DNA from: Streptomyces sp. B93
GTDB taxonomy: Bacteria; Actinomycetota; Actinomycetes; Streptomycetales; Streptomycetaceae
Direction: 5' to 3'
Assembly (NCBI RefSeq): GCF_018070565.1
Contig: NZ_JAGPXL010000046.1
Location: forward strand, 1-52,235
Length of the DNA stretch: 52,235 nt
Shown piece by piece: positions 16,988 to 24,736 of this stretch. A program made the translations under genes and the position numbers. Below the pieces are notes generated by a model. It saw only the letters and a program-made list of their open reading frames with translations. It had not been told where the DNA came from and searched no databases. Within the stretch, counting starts at the first letter, position 1, and each line of letters starts with the position of its first letter.

Positions 16988-17110
16988 ATGAAGGTGCGCA
17001 AGTCGTTGCGTTCGCTGAAGACCCGGCCCGGCGCCCAGGTGGTCCGGCGACGGGGCGTTACCTTCGTCATCAACAAGAAGGACCCCCGCTTCAAGGCCCG
17101 CCAGGGCTGA
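16988..17110 (+). CDS. rpmJ2: 50S ribosomal protein L36, type B (cysteine-free)
   Basis: 40 residues: MKVRKSLRSLKTRPGAQVV start, GVTFVINKKDPRFKARQG end. The C-x2-C / C-x4-H zinc ligands of ordinary L36 are absent. Lies 44 nt after L31 with GAGAGGA upstream of its ATG, so it is almost surely cotranscribed. Confidence 0.95.
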   Translation: MKVRKSLRSLKTRPGAQVVRRRGVTFVINKKDPRFKARQG

Positions 17111-17131
17111 TCCCGCGCGCGGGCCGAGCAC

Positions 17132-17162
17132 TTGACCCTCACGCGGCGTCATACGGCATCGT
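17132..17162 (+). promoter_or_regulatory. Possible MerR-type promoter/operator
   Basis: TTGACC at 17132 is a good -35 element, followed by CTCACG-CGG-CGTCAT, a weak dyad centred on ACGCGGCGT, as MerR proteins prefer between widely spaced -35 and -10 boxes. The -10 is poor. Lies just upstream of a MerR-type gene. Confidence 0.3.
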
Positions 17163-17169
17163 CGGGGAC

Positions 17170-18285
17170 GTGGAGGAACACCTGACCGTGGGACGCGTCG
17201 CCGAGCTGGCCGGTGTCAGCGTCCGCACGCTGCACCACTACGACGCCATCGGTCTCGTACGGGCGTCCGCCCGGACCGCGGCCGGATACCGGGCCTACTC
17301 GGCGGCCGACGTGGAGCGGCTGCGGGACGTGCTCGCCTACCGGCGGCTGGGCTTCGGGCTGCGCGAGATCGCGGATCTGGTCGACGACCCGGCCACCGAC
17401 GCGGTCGCCCGCCTGCGCAGGCTGCGCGGCCTGCTCCTGGACCAGCGGGACCGGGCCGCCGCCATGGTCACGGCCATCGACAGGGAACTGGAGGCGCGGG
17501 CGATGGGGATCAGGCCGACGTCGGAGGAACGACTGAGAGCGTTCGGACCGCAGTTGTACGACGCCATCGGGCCGGCCTACCCGGCGACCCGCCGCACCGA
17601 GCCGCGCATCGCCGCGAGGGTCTGGGAGGCGCTCGGGGACGCCCGGACGGTACTCAACGTCGGGGCGGGCACCGGCTCCTACGAGCCCCTCGACCGCGAA
17701 GTGACCGCGGTCGAACCGTCGGCGGTGATGCGGGCGCAGCGTCCCGAGGGCGCCGCCCGGTGCGTGGCCGCCGCCGCGGAGAGCCTTCCGTTCGCGGACC
17801 GGTCCTTCGACGCCGCGATGGCCTTCAGCACCGTCCACCACTGGCGGGACCCCATCGCCGGGCTGCGCGAGATGCGGCGCGTCGCCCGCCGCGTGGTGGT
17901 GTTCACGCACGACGCCAGCGACACCGGCTGGCGGCACCGGTTCTGGCTCACCCGCGACTACCTGCCCGAGGTCGCCGGGCTGGTGGCCGGCCGTCCGTCG
18001 GTGGACCGGCTGGCCCGGGCGATCGGGGCGCGCATCGAGCCGGTCCTCATCCCGTGGGACTGCGCCGACGGCTTCCTGGAGGCGTACTGGCGCCGGCCCG
18101 AGGCGTACCTGGACGACCACGTGCGCCGCGCCGTGTCGGTGTGGACCAGGGTCGGGCCCGAGGCCGAGCGGCGGGCGGTGGACGGGCTGCGCCACGACCT
18201 CGCCTCGGGCCGGTGGGCCGAACGCAACCGCGACCTCGTCGACCTCGACGCGGCGGAGCTGGGCCTGCGCCTGCTCGTGGCCTGA
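17170..18285 (+). CDS. MerR-type HTH regulator fused to a SAM-dependent methyltransferase
   Basis: 371 residues. Residues 6-75 are a MerR HTH (VGRVAELAGVSVRTLHHYDAIGL, AGYRAYSAADVERLR), 80-115 the usual dimerisation helix. The expected effector domain is replaced by a class I methyltransferase: motif I VLNVGAGTGSYEPL near residue 162, ESLPFADRSFDAAMAF (motif II/III), LREMRRVARRVVVFT. Frame is continuous with no sign of a joint error. GTG 17170 used; GTG 17188 has a better-placed GGAGGAA and is the main alternative. Role unknown: self-sensing regulator, or enzyme controlled by DNA binding. Confidence 0.85.
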   Translation: MEEHLTVGRVAELAGVSVRTLHHYDAIGLVRASARTAAGYRAYSAADVERLRDVLAYRRLGFGLREIADLVDDPATDAVARLRRLRGLLLDQRDRAAAMVTAIDRELEARAMGIRPTSEERLRAFGPQLYDAIGPAYPATRRTEPRIAARVWEALGDARTVLNVGAGTGSYEPLDREVTAVEPSAVMRAQRPEGAARCVAAAAESLPFADRSFDAAMAFSTVHHWRDPIAGLREMRRVARRVVVFTHDASDTGWRHRFWLTRDYLPEVAGLVAGRPSVDRLARAIGARIEPVLIPWDCADGFLEAYWRRPEAYLDDHVRRAVSVWTRVGPEAERRAVDGLRHDLASGRWAERNRDLVDLDAAELGLRLLVA

Positions 18286-18333
18286 ACGGTCGGGCGACGG
18301 GGGTCCGCTCGGCGGGCCGACCGCGCCACGGCG

Positions 18334-19584
18334 TCACAGCATGCCGCGGCGGGCCAGGCTGCGCATCAGGGCCCGCACGCCGAACGACCACGGCGCCGCC
18401 TCCTCGCTGGGCACGACGGTGTTGACCAGGGCGCCGAGCGGCGGGCTGGAGATCCGTACGACGTCGCCGTGCTGGTGGGTGAAGCCCGCGCCGGGTGCGT
18501 GCCGGTCCTCGGTGGGCGCGAACAGGGTGCCGGTGAACAGCACGAACCCGTCCGGATACTGGTGGTGCGGGCCGTGTGTCGCGGCCACCAGGTCCAGCAC
18601 GTCGCGGCTGATCTCGCGCATCGAGCTGCTGCCCTCAAGGACGTATCCGTCCGCGCCGTCGACGCGCAGGCCGATGTCGAGGCCCCGTACGGTGTCGAGG
18701 CCGAAGCCGTCGTCGAGCAGCCGCACGAACGGCCCGATCGCGCAGGAGGCGTTGTTGTCCTTGGCGCGGGAGAGCAGCAGCGCGCTGCGTCCCTCGATGT
18801 CGCGGAGGTTGACGTCGTTGCCGAGGGTGGCGCCGCGCACCCGGCCCCGGGAGTCGACGACGAGGACGGCCTCGGGCTCGGGGTTGTTCCACACCGAGTC
18901 GGCGAGCACGCCGATGTCGGCTCCGGTGCCGACCGCGGACAGCACCGGGGCCTTGGTGAACACCTCCGGGTCCGGCCCGATCCCGACCTCCAGGTACTGC
19001 GACCACAGTCCCTCGGCGACCAGCAGTTCCTTGACCTCGACGGCCTCCGGCGTCCCGGGCCGCAGCCCGTCGAGCGCGCCGCCCACCGCCCGCCGGACCC
19101 GCTCCCGCACCCGGGCCGCCCGCGCGGGATCGCCGCCGGCGCGCTCCTCGATGACGCGCTCCAGCAGACTCCGGGCGAAGGTGACACCCGCCGCCTTGAT
19201 CACCTGGAGGTCGATGGGGGCGAGCAGGTGAGGGGTGTCGCGCCGGCCGTTCGCGGTCGCGTCCAGCAGCTCGTCCAGCGGCCAGAGACGGCCGCCGGTG
19301 GCCTCCCGGACGACTCTGGCAGCGTCGTCGCGTTCCAGCAGGTCGGAGACGGTGGGCGCGAGCGCGGTCAGGTCCACGACCCGCTCGCCGCGCACCGCGG
19401 CCACACACGGCCCGTCCCACTCCGGGTCGTGGACGCGGGCGACGAGTACGGCCCGGTCGGCGTCGTCCGGCAGGACGGAACCGGGCGTGAGGGCGGGACG
19501 GGGGCGGGACGCTGCCGATTCCACGCTGGTGGTCTCCGGGGTCGGGGCAGTGGGGGACTCAGTGGGAGTCGCGGGGGACTTCAT
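18334..19584 (-). CDS. FAH-family sugar-acid dehydratase (XylX / 2-keto-3-deoxy-pentonate dehydratase-like)
   Basis: 416 residues. The N-terminal 50 are Ser/Thr/Pro-rich, so the real start may be later. FAH fold: AAGVTFARSL, the EPEAVLVVDSRGRVRGATLGNDVNLRDIEG metal-site region, and THQHGDVVRISSPPLGALVNTV near the end. This long FAH subclass contains 2-keto-3-deoxy-xylonate/arabinonate dehydratases making alpha-ketoglutarate semialdehyde. It overlaps the preceding IlvD/EDD gene by 26 nt, supporting consecutive steps of an oxidative pentose pathway. Confidence 0.8.
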   Translation of the reverse strand: MKSPATPTESPTAPTPETTSVESAASRPRPALTPGSVLPDDADRAVLVARVHDPEWDGPCVAAVRGERVVDLTALAPTVSDLLERDDAARVVREATGGRLWPLDELLDATANGRRDTPHLLAPIDLQVIKAAGVTFARSLLERVIEERAGGDPARAARVRERVRRAVGGALDGLRPGTPEAVEVKELLVAEGLWSQYLEVGIGPDPEVFTKAPVLSAVGTGADIGVLADSVWNNPEPEAVLVVDSRGRVRGATLGNDVNLRDIEGRSALLLSRAKDNNASCAIGPFVRLLDDGFGLDTVRGLDIGLRVDGADGYVLEGSSSMREISRDVLDLVAATHGPHHQYPDGFVLFTGTLFAPTEDRHAPGAGFTHQHGDVVRISSPPLGALVNTVVPSEEAAPWSFGVRALMRSLARRGML

Positions 19585-21295
19585 GGCCGCGGCTGCCGCG
19601 CAGGAAACCGAAGTCGGCTCCCTGGTCGGCCTGTTCGACGTGCTCGGTGTAGAGCCAGGTGTAGCCGCTGGTGTACCGCGGCTCGGGCGCCCGCCACTCC
19701 TGTCGGCGCCGCCCGAGTTCGGCGTCGGTCACGTCCAGCCGCAGGGTGCGGTTCGGCACGTCGAGGACGATCGGGTCGCCGTCCCGCACCAGGGCCAGGG
19801 GGCCGCCGACGGCCGCCTCGGGGGCCACGTGCAGCACCACGGTCCCGTACCCGGTGCCGCTCATCCGGCCGTCGCAGACCCGCACCATGTCCGTCACGCC
19901 CGCCTTGAGCAGCTTGGCGGGCAGCGGCACGTTGGAGACCTCGGGCATGCCGGGGTAGCCCTTGGGACCGGCGTTGCGGATGACGATGACGGTGTTCTCG
20001 TCGACGTCGAGGTCCGGATCGTCGGCGACCGCGTGGTACGCCTCGGGGGAGTCGAAGACGCGTGCCGGGCCCCGGTGGGTGAGCAGGTGCGGTGAGGCGG
20101 CCGACTGTTTGATCACCGCGCCGTCGGGGCACAGGTTGCCGCGCAGCACGGCGGTACCGGTCCCGGCAGGCTGGAACGGGGCGTCGAGGCCCGTGATGAC
20201 CTCGGGACCGAAGTTCTCGGCGTCCGCGACGTTCTCGGCGACACCGCGGCCGGTGACGGTGATCTGCCCGCCGTGCAGCAGGCCGCCCCGCAGCAGTTCG
20301 GCCATGACGGCGGGCAGCCCGCCCGCGTAACAGAAGTCCTCCATCAGGTACGTGCCGCTCGGCATCAGGTTGACCAGCGTCGGCACCGCGCGCGCCAGGT
20401 CGTCGAAGTCCTCCAGGCCCAGGCCGACGCCCACGCGTCCGGCGAGGGCGGTGAGGTGGATGATGGCGTTGGTGGAGCCGCCGATGGCCGCGTTGACCCG
20501 GATGGCGTTCTCGAAGGCCTCCCGGGTCAGGATGCGCGAGGGGCGCAGGTCCTCCTCCACCATCCGCACGACGCGCTGCCCCGCCGCCTGCGCGGTCTCC
20601 ATCCGCCGTGCGTCGACGGCGGGCCAGGCCGCCGAGCCGGGGAGCTGCATGCCGAGCGCCTCGGCCACGCACGCCATGGTGGAGGCGGTGCCCATCGTCA
20701 TGCAGTGGCCGTGGGAACGGGCCATGCAGCCTTCGGCGAAGAAGCACTCCTCGGCTGTCATCCGCCCGGTCTTGAGGTCCTCCTCGAACTTCCACACATG
20801 GGTGCCGGAACCGACGTCCTGGCCGCGGTACTTGCCGTTGAGCATCGGCCCGCCGGTGACCATGACGGCGGGCAGGTCGACGCTGGCGGCGCCCATGAGC
20901 ATGGCGGGCGTGGTCTTGTCGCAGCCGGAGAGCAGGACCACCCCGTCGAGCGGGTTGGCCCGGATCAGTTCCTCGACCTCCATGGCCATGAGGTTGCGGT
21001 AGAGCATGGCGGTGGGGCGCATCAGCGTCTCGCCGGTGGCCATGGTCGGGAACTGGAGCGGGAAGCCGCCCGCCTGCCACACACCACGCTTGACCGCTTC
21101 GGCGACGCGGGTCAGGTGGGCGTTGCACGGGGCGAGTTCGGAGGCGCTGGTCGCGATGCCGATGACGGGACGCCCGTCGAACACCTCGTGGCCGAAGCCC
21201 TGGTTGCGCATCCACGAGCGGTACAGCATCCCGCCGCGGCCCTCCGCGCCGAACCACGCCTGGCTGCGGCGGCCTGTCGTCCTCGCGTCCGTCAT
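19559..21295 (-). CDS. IlvD/EDD-family sugar-acid (pentonate) dehydratase
   Basis: 578 residues. Fe-S ligands in APCNAHL, SGCDKTTPAM and HGHCMTMGTAST; NAAIGGSTNAIIHLTALAGRVG and the DGRMSGTGYGTVVLHVAPEAAVGGPLA end region are diagnostic. Position beside an XylX-like FAH gene and a GntR regulator argues for xylonate, arabinonate or galactonate dehydration rather than branched-chain amino acid synthesis. ATG 21295 preceded by GTAGGAG; upstream in-frame ATGs would cross the operator region. Confidence 0.88.
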   Translation of the reverse strand: MTDARTTGRRSQAWFGAEGRGGMLYRSWMRNQGFGHEVFDGRPVIGIATSASELAPCNAHLTRVAEAVKRGVWQAGGFPLQFPTMATGETLMRPTAMLYRNLMAMEVEELIRANPLDGVVLLSGCDKTTPAMLMGAASVDLPAVMVTGGPMLNGKYRGQDVGSGTHVWKFEEDLKTGRMTAEECFFAEGCMARSHGHCMTMGTASTMACVAEALGMQLPGSAAWPAVDARRMETAQAAGQRVVRMVEEDLRPSRILTREAFENAIRVNAAIGGSTNAIIHLTALAGRVGVGLGLEDFDDLARAVPTLVNLMPSGTYLMEDFCYAGGLPAVMAELLRGGLLHGGQITVTGRGVAENVADAENFGPEVITGLDAPFQPAGTGTAVLRGNLCPDGAVIKQSAASPHLLTHRGPARVFDSPEAYHAVADDPDLDVDENTVIVIRNAGPKGYPGMPEVSNVPLPAKLLKAGVTDMVRVCDGRMSGTGYGTVVLHVAPEAAVGGPLALVRDGDPIVLDVPNRTLRLDVTDAELGRRRQEWRAPEPRYTSGYTWLYTEHVEQADQGADFGFLRGSRGHEVPRDSH

Positions 21296-21350
21296 CCGGC
21301 TTGCTCCTACGGCTCGTGTGCCGACCATGCGTGATGCCGTACCGTAAATC

Positions 21351-21365
21351 AATCATTAAATGATT
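21351..21365. promoter_or_regulatory. Operator palindrome between gntR and ilvD-like genes
   Basis: AATCATTAAATGATT: perfect 6-bp arms around TAA, in a conspicuously AT-rich patch of a very GC-rich genome. It lies in the divergent promoter region, 7 nt before the GntR ATG and about 55 nt upstream of the dehydratase start. Fits a FadR-type GntR site. Confidence 0.6.
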
Positions 21366-21371
21366 CGATGA

Positions 21372-22115
21372 ATGGCGTCCAGGGGGCGAACGAAGATCGT
21401 GGTGGGTTTCCGGACCATGCACCAGCGCGTGGTCGACGAACTGGGGCGGCGGATCGTCGGCGGCGCCTGGGCGCCGGGGCGGGCGCTGCCGGTCGAGGAC
21501 GCGCTCGCCACCGAGATCGGCGTCAGCCGCGGCGCGCTGCGCGAGGCGGTCAAGGCCCTGGTCGCCAAGGGGATGCTGGAGGTACGCCCGCGGACGGGTA
21601 CGCGCGTACTGGCGCCGGAGCACTGGAACCACCTGGACCGCGACGTGCTGCGCTGGCAACAGGCCGGAGACCCGGCGGCGTTGCTGCGCGACACGGGTGA
21701 ACTGCGCCGGATCGTCGAGCCGGAGGCCGCCCGGCTCGCCGCCGAACGGGCCCGGCCCGATGACGTACGCGCCCTGTCCGACGCCCTGGCCGCCATGGAG
21801 GCCGCGGCGGCGCGACCCGGGCGCGTCGGCTATGTCGAGGCCGACATCGCCTTCCACCGCGCGCTGCTGGACGCGAGCGGCAACCGCCTGCTCGGCTCCC
21901 TGGGGCGCGCGGTCGACATCGCGCTGGAACACAGCTTCCACGTCAGCACCCAGACACCCGGCGCCGTGGAGGCCTCGCTGCCCGCCCACCGCGCCATCGT
22001 GGACGCGGTGGCGGCCGGTGATCCCGCGGCGGCGTCGGCGGCCGTGCTGTCGGTCATCGAGGCGGCCGCACAGGAGATCGCCGAGTCACCGGGGCTGCCG
22101 CGGGCCCCCGGCTGA
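21372..22115 (+). CDS. GntR/FadR-family transcriptional regulator
   Basis: 247 residues. wHTH at about 16-80 (ALPVEDALATEIGVSRGALREAVKALVAKGMLEVRPRTGTRV) and an FCD all-helical ligand domain with ELRRIVEPEAARLAAERA, DIAFHRALLDASGN and LPAHRAIVDAVAAGD, whose Asp/His residues bind a metal and an acid ligand. Divergent from the sugar-acid genes it most likely represses; the ligand is probably the pathway sugar acid. ATG 21372 lacks a ribosome site, so translation may be leaderless or start slightly later. Its 3' end overlaps the LacI gene by 30 nt. Confidence 0.88.
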   Translation: MASRGRTKIVVGFRTMHQRVVDELGRRIVGGAWAPGRALPVEDALATEIGVSRGALREAVKALVAKGMLEVRPRTGTRVLAPEHWNHLDRDVLRWQQAGDPAALLRDTGELRRIVEPEAARLAAERARPDDVRALSDALAAMEAAAARPGRVGYVEADIAFHRALLDASGNRLLGSLGRAVDIALEHSFHVSTQTPGAVEASLPAHRAIVDAVAAGDPAAASAAVLSVIEAAAQEIAESPGLPRAPG

Positions 22116-23120
22116 GCCCGGCGGTGCCGTCGAGGCGCGTACGACGAGTTCGGTGGCGAGTTCGATGTGGTGGGACTCGGTCTTCTCACCGTTGGCCAGT
22201 CGCAGGGCGGTGCGCAGGGCGGCACCGCCCATCTCCCGCAGTGGCTGGCGCACCGTGGTCAGGGGTGGCGAGGCCACCTGGGCGAGATGCGTGTCGTCGA
22301 AGCCGACCACGCTCAGGTCCTCGGGGATGCGCAGGCCCCGGGCGCGGGCCGTCTCGATGACACCGAGGGCGATCTCGTCATTGCCCGCGAAGACCGCCGT
22401 CGGCGGCTCGGCCATGTCCAGCAGCGCCCCGGCACCGAGCACGCCGGACTCGTACGTGAACTCCCCGGGCCGGACGCAGCCGTCCGGTACCGGCGCTCCC
22501 GCGGCCTCCATGGCGGCGCGGTAGCCGTGCATGCGGGCCTGGTTGCACACGGCCATGGCCGGCCCGCCGAGGTAGGCGACGCGGCGGTGGCCGAGGGAGA
22601 GCAGGTGCTGGGTCGCCGCCAGGCCGCCGGCGAAGTTGGTCGCCCCGACGCTGGTGACCCGGCTGTCCGGCAGGTGCAGCGGGTCCAGTACGACCAACGG
22701 CAGCCCGGCCCGGGCCAGTTCCCTCAGATGCGCCGCGGTGTACACGCTGGTGACCGCGATGACGGCACGCCGCCCGGCGGAGACGAGGTCCCGCGCCCAG
22801 TGCGGGGCGTGGGCTGTCTTGCTGATCACCACCGAGGCCCCGGCCTGAGCCGCGGCGTCCATGATGCCCTCCAGTGCCTCGGCCACGTACGACCTGAGGC
22901 CGCCCTTGAACTGCACCTCGATCGTCGGGCTCCCCGTCGTCTCCGTGTGGCGGAGCACGGGCGCGAGGTAGTCGTGCCGGTGCAGCAGTTCCTGCACCCG
23001 GGCGCGGGTGTGCGGGGCCACTTCACCGCGGCCGTTGACCACCTTGGACACGGTCGCGACGGAGACCCCGGCCGCCTGGGCGATGTCCGCCAAGGTGGTG
23101 CGCCTGGCGTTCGGTCGCAT
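22086..23120 (-). CDS. bxlR: LacI-family repressor (BxlR-like)
   Basis: 344 residues. LacI HTH TLADIAQAAGVSVATVSKVVNGRGEV at 9-34, hinge, then periplasmic-binding-like core ending GFDDTHLAQVASPPLTTVRQPLREMG. ATG 23120 has GGAGG 6 nt upstream. Divergent from a xylobiose-type importer whose leader holds CGAA...TTCG operators, as described for BxlR of Streptomyces. The symbol rests on that synteny and operator match, not on a database comparison. Confidence 0.85.
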   Translation of the reverse strand: MRPNARRTTLADIAQAAGVSVATVSKVVNGRGEVAPHTRARVQELLHRHDYLAPVLRHTETTGSPTIEVQFKGGLRSYVAEALEGIMDAAAQAGASVVISKTAHAPHWARDLVSAGRRAVIAVTSVYTAAHLRELARAGLPLVVLDPLHLPDSRVTSVGATNFAGGLAATQHLLSLGHRRVAYLGGPAMAVCNQARMHGYRAAMEAAGAPVPDGCVRPGEFTYESGVLGAGALLDMAEPPTAVFAGNDEIALGVIETARARGLRIPEDLSVVGFDDTHLAQVASPPLTTVRQPLREMGGAALRTALRLANGEKTESHHIELATELVVRASTAPPGSAGGPRQPR

Positions 23121-23184
23121 CGGTTCCTCCCAGCAGTACGTCCACCGGTGCGGTGAGTGTCTTTCGGCCCGGTGACTCAACACC

Positions 23185-23196
23185 CGAAAGCTTTCG
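23185..23196. promoter_or_regulatory. LacI/BxlR-type operator 1
   Basis: CGAAAGCTTTCG, a perfect 12-bp palindrome of the CGAA-n-TTCG class, 65 nt upstream of the regulator start; suits autoregulation. Confidence 0.7.
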
Positions 23197-23350
23197 ATTC
23201 ACGGCTCAGACCTCTCGATACCCGTGCTCGGCCGAGACTACGCAGGTGATCGCCGGGTGACGAGGGGTGCGCACATGCCTTGACAGCACATCAGGCCGAA
23301 ACCTAACTTTCACGCACTGCTCCATGCGTGAGCCCGACCGGGCCCATTCT

Positions 23351-23362
23351 CGAAACATTTCG
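23351..23362. promoter_or_regulatory. LacI/BxlR-type operator 2
   Basis: CGAAACATTTCG, perfect 5-bp arms around CA, 58 nt upstream of the binding-protein start. Shares its last two bases with the next copy. Confidence 0.7.
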
Positions 23363-23372
23363 AAACGTTTTC
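23361..23372. promoter_or_regulatory. LacI/BxlR-type operator 3
   Basis: CGAAACGTTTTC, an imperfect copy directly abutting operator 2, giving two sites one DNA turn apart. Confidence 0.55.
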
Positions 23373-23376
23373 ACCA

Positions 23377-23390
23377 CTACTCACGAGTAG
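23377..23390. promoter_or_regulatory. 14-bp palindrome in the bxlE leader
   Basis: CTACTC-AC-GAGTAG, perfect arms, 30 nt upstream of the start codon and different in sequence from the LacI sites. Either an operator for another protein or a hairpin in the mRNA leader. Confidence 0.4.
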
Positions 23391-23419
23391 CCCGAGGCTC
23401 TCGAGTGCGGAGAACAAAC

Positions 23420-24736
23420 ATGGAGAAATCCCTGTCCCGGCGTACCCTCCTCGGCATCGCCGCCGCCCTGCCCGTCTCCGCGGCGCTGTCGGCCTGCGGC
23501 TCGTCCGGTCCCAGCCAGGGCGGCGGCGGAGCCACGTACTGGTACCTCAGCGGACAGCCGCAGGAAGGCGTCAGGGCCGGCGCGGTGGACGCGTTCAACA
23601 AGGCCAACCCCGACACGCAGATCAAGGACACCACTTTCCAGAACGACGCCTACAAGACGAAGATCAAGACCGCCCTCGGCGCCGGTCAGGCACCCACCAT
23701 CATCTGGGGCTGGGGCGGCGGGACGCTGCGCTCCTACGTGGAGGCGGACCAGGTCGAGGACCTCACCTCGTGGTTCGACGAGAACTCCGAGGTCAAGGAC
23801 CGGCTGCTGCCCGCCTCGTTCGGCGCGGCGACCGTCGACGGCAAGATCTACGCGATGCCGTGCGAGAACGTGCAGCCGATCGTCCTCTTCTACAACCAGG
23901 AGGTCTTCGACCGCGTCGGCGTGCAGCCACCGGAGTCCTGGGACGACATCATGGCATTGGTGCCCAAGTTCAACGACGAGGGCATCGCGCCGTTCTCCCT
24001 CGGCGGGCAGTCACGGTGGACCAACATGATGTGGCTGGAGTTCCTCTTCGACCGCATCGGCGGCCCCGAAGTGTTCCAGGCCGTCATCGAAGGCGAGAAG
24101 GACGCCTGGTCCCACCCGGACGCCCTCACCGCCCTGACCCGGGTGCAGGACCTCGTCAAGGCCGACGGCTTCGTCAAGGGCTTCTCCTCGATCGCCGCGG
24201 ACACCAACGCCGACCAGGCACTGCTGTACACCGGCAGGGCCGCCATGATGCTGCACGGCGCCTGGTCGTACGGCATCCAGAAGGCCGACGGCGGCGACTT
24301 CGTCCCCAGCGGCAAGCTGGGCTTCATGAACTTCCCGCCCGTCGACGGCGGCAAGGGCGACCCGGGCAACGGCGTCGGCAACCCCGCCCAGTACCTGTCC
24401 ATCTCCTCGAAGGCCAGCGCCGAGGAGAAGGAGATCGCCAAGGACTTCTTCGCCAACGGCGTCCTCCAGGACGAGGAAGTGAAGAAGTGGATCGGCAACG
24501 GGTCGGTTCCCGTCCGCCTCGGCACGGAGAAGCTGCTCGCCGCCTCCGACAGCGCCGACTTCCTCCAGCTCACCTACGACATCGCCAGCAACGCCAAGAC
24601 GTTTCAGCAGTCCTGGGACCAGGCGCTCAGCCCGACGGCCGCCGAGACACTGCTGGACAACATCGCCAAGCTGTTCCAACTGTCCATATCACCACAGCAG
24701 TTCGCCTCCAACCTCAACGCGGTCATCGGCACATGA
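23420..24736 (+). CDS. bxlE: Sugar ABC transporter binding lipoprotein (BxlE-like)
   Basis: 438 residues. Signal SLSRRTLLGIAAALPVSAAL ends in the lipobox LSACGSS; the RR pair allows Tat export. Family 1 sugar-binding fold: TYWYLSGQPQEGVRAGAVDAFN, TIIWGWGGGTLRSYVEADQV, GRAAMMLHGAWSYG. Sequence style and context match the xylobiose-binding BxlE proteins of Streptomyces. ATG 23420 follows GGAG. Stop overlaps the next start as ATGA. Confidence 0.88.
   Translation: MEKSLSRRTLLGIAAALPVSAALSACGSSGPSQGGGGATYWYLSGQPQEGVRAGAVDAFNKANPDTQIKDTTFQNDAYKTKIKTALGAGQAPTIIWGWGGGTLRSYVEADQVEDLTSWFDENSEVKDRLLPASFGAATVDGKIYAMPCENVQPIVLFYNQEVFDRVGVQPPESWDDIMALVPKFNDEGIAPFSLGGQSRWTNMMWLEFLFDRIGGPEVFQAVIEGEKDAWSHPDALTALTRVQDLVKADGFVKGFSSIAADTNADQALLYTGRAAMMLHGAWSYGIQKADGGDFVPSGKLGFMNFPPVDGGKGDPGNGVGNPAQYLSISSKASAEEKEIAKDFFANGVLQDEEVKKWIGNGSVPVRLGTEKLLAASDSADFLQLTYDIASNAKTFQQSWDQALSPTAAETLLDNIAKLFQLSISPQQFASNLNAVIGT

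Larger units (their letters stand above)
23121..23419. promoter_or_regulatory. Divergent bxlR-bxlE control region
   Basis: 299 bp without a gene. Holds one LacI-type operator near the bxlR side (23185-23196), two overlapping ones near the bxlE side (23351-23372) and a separate 14-bp palindrome (23377-23390). Local AT content is higher than in flanking genes. Confidence 0.8.
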
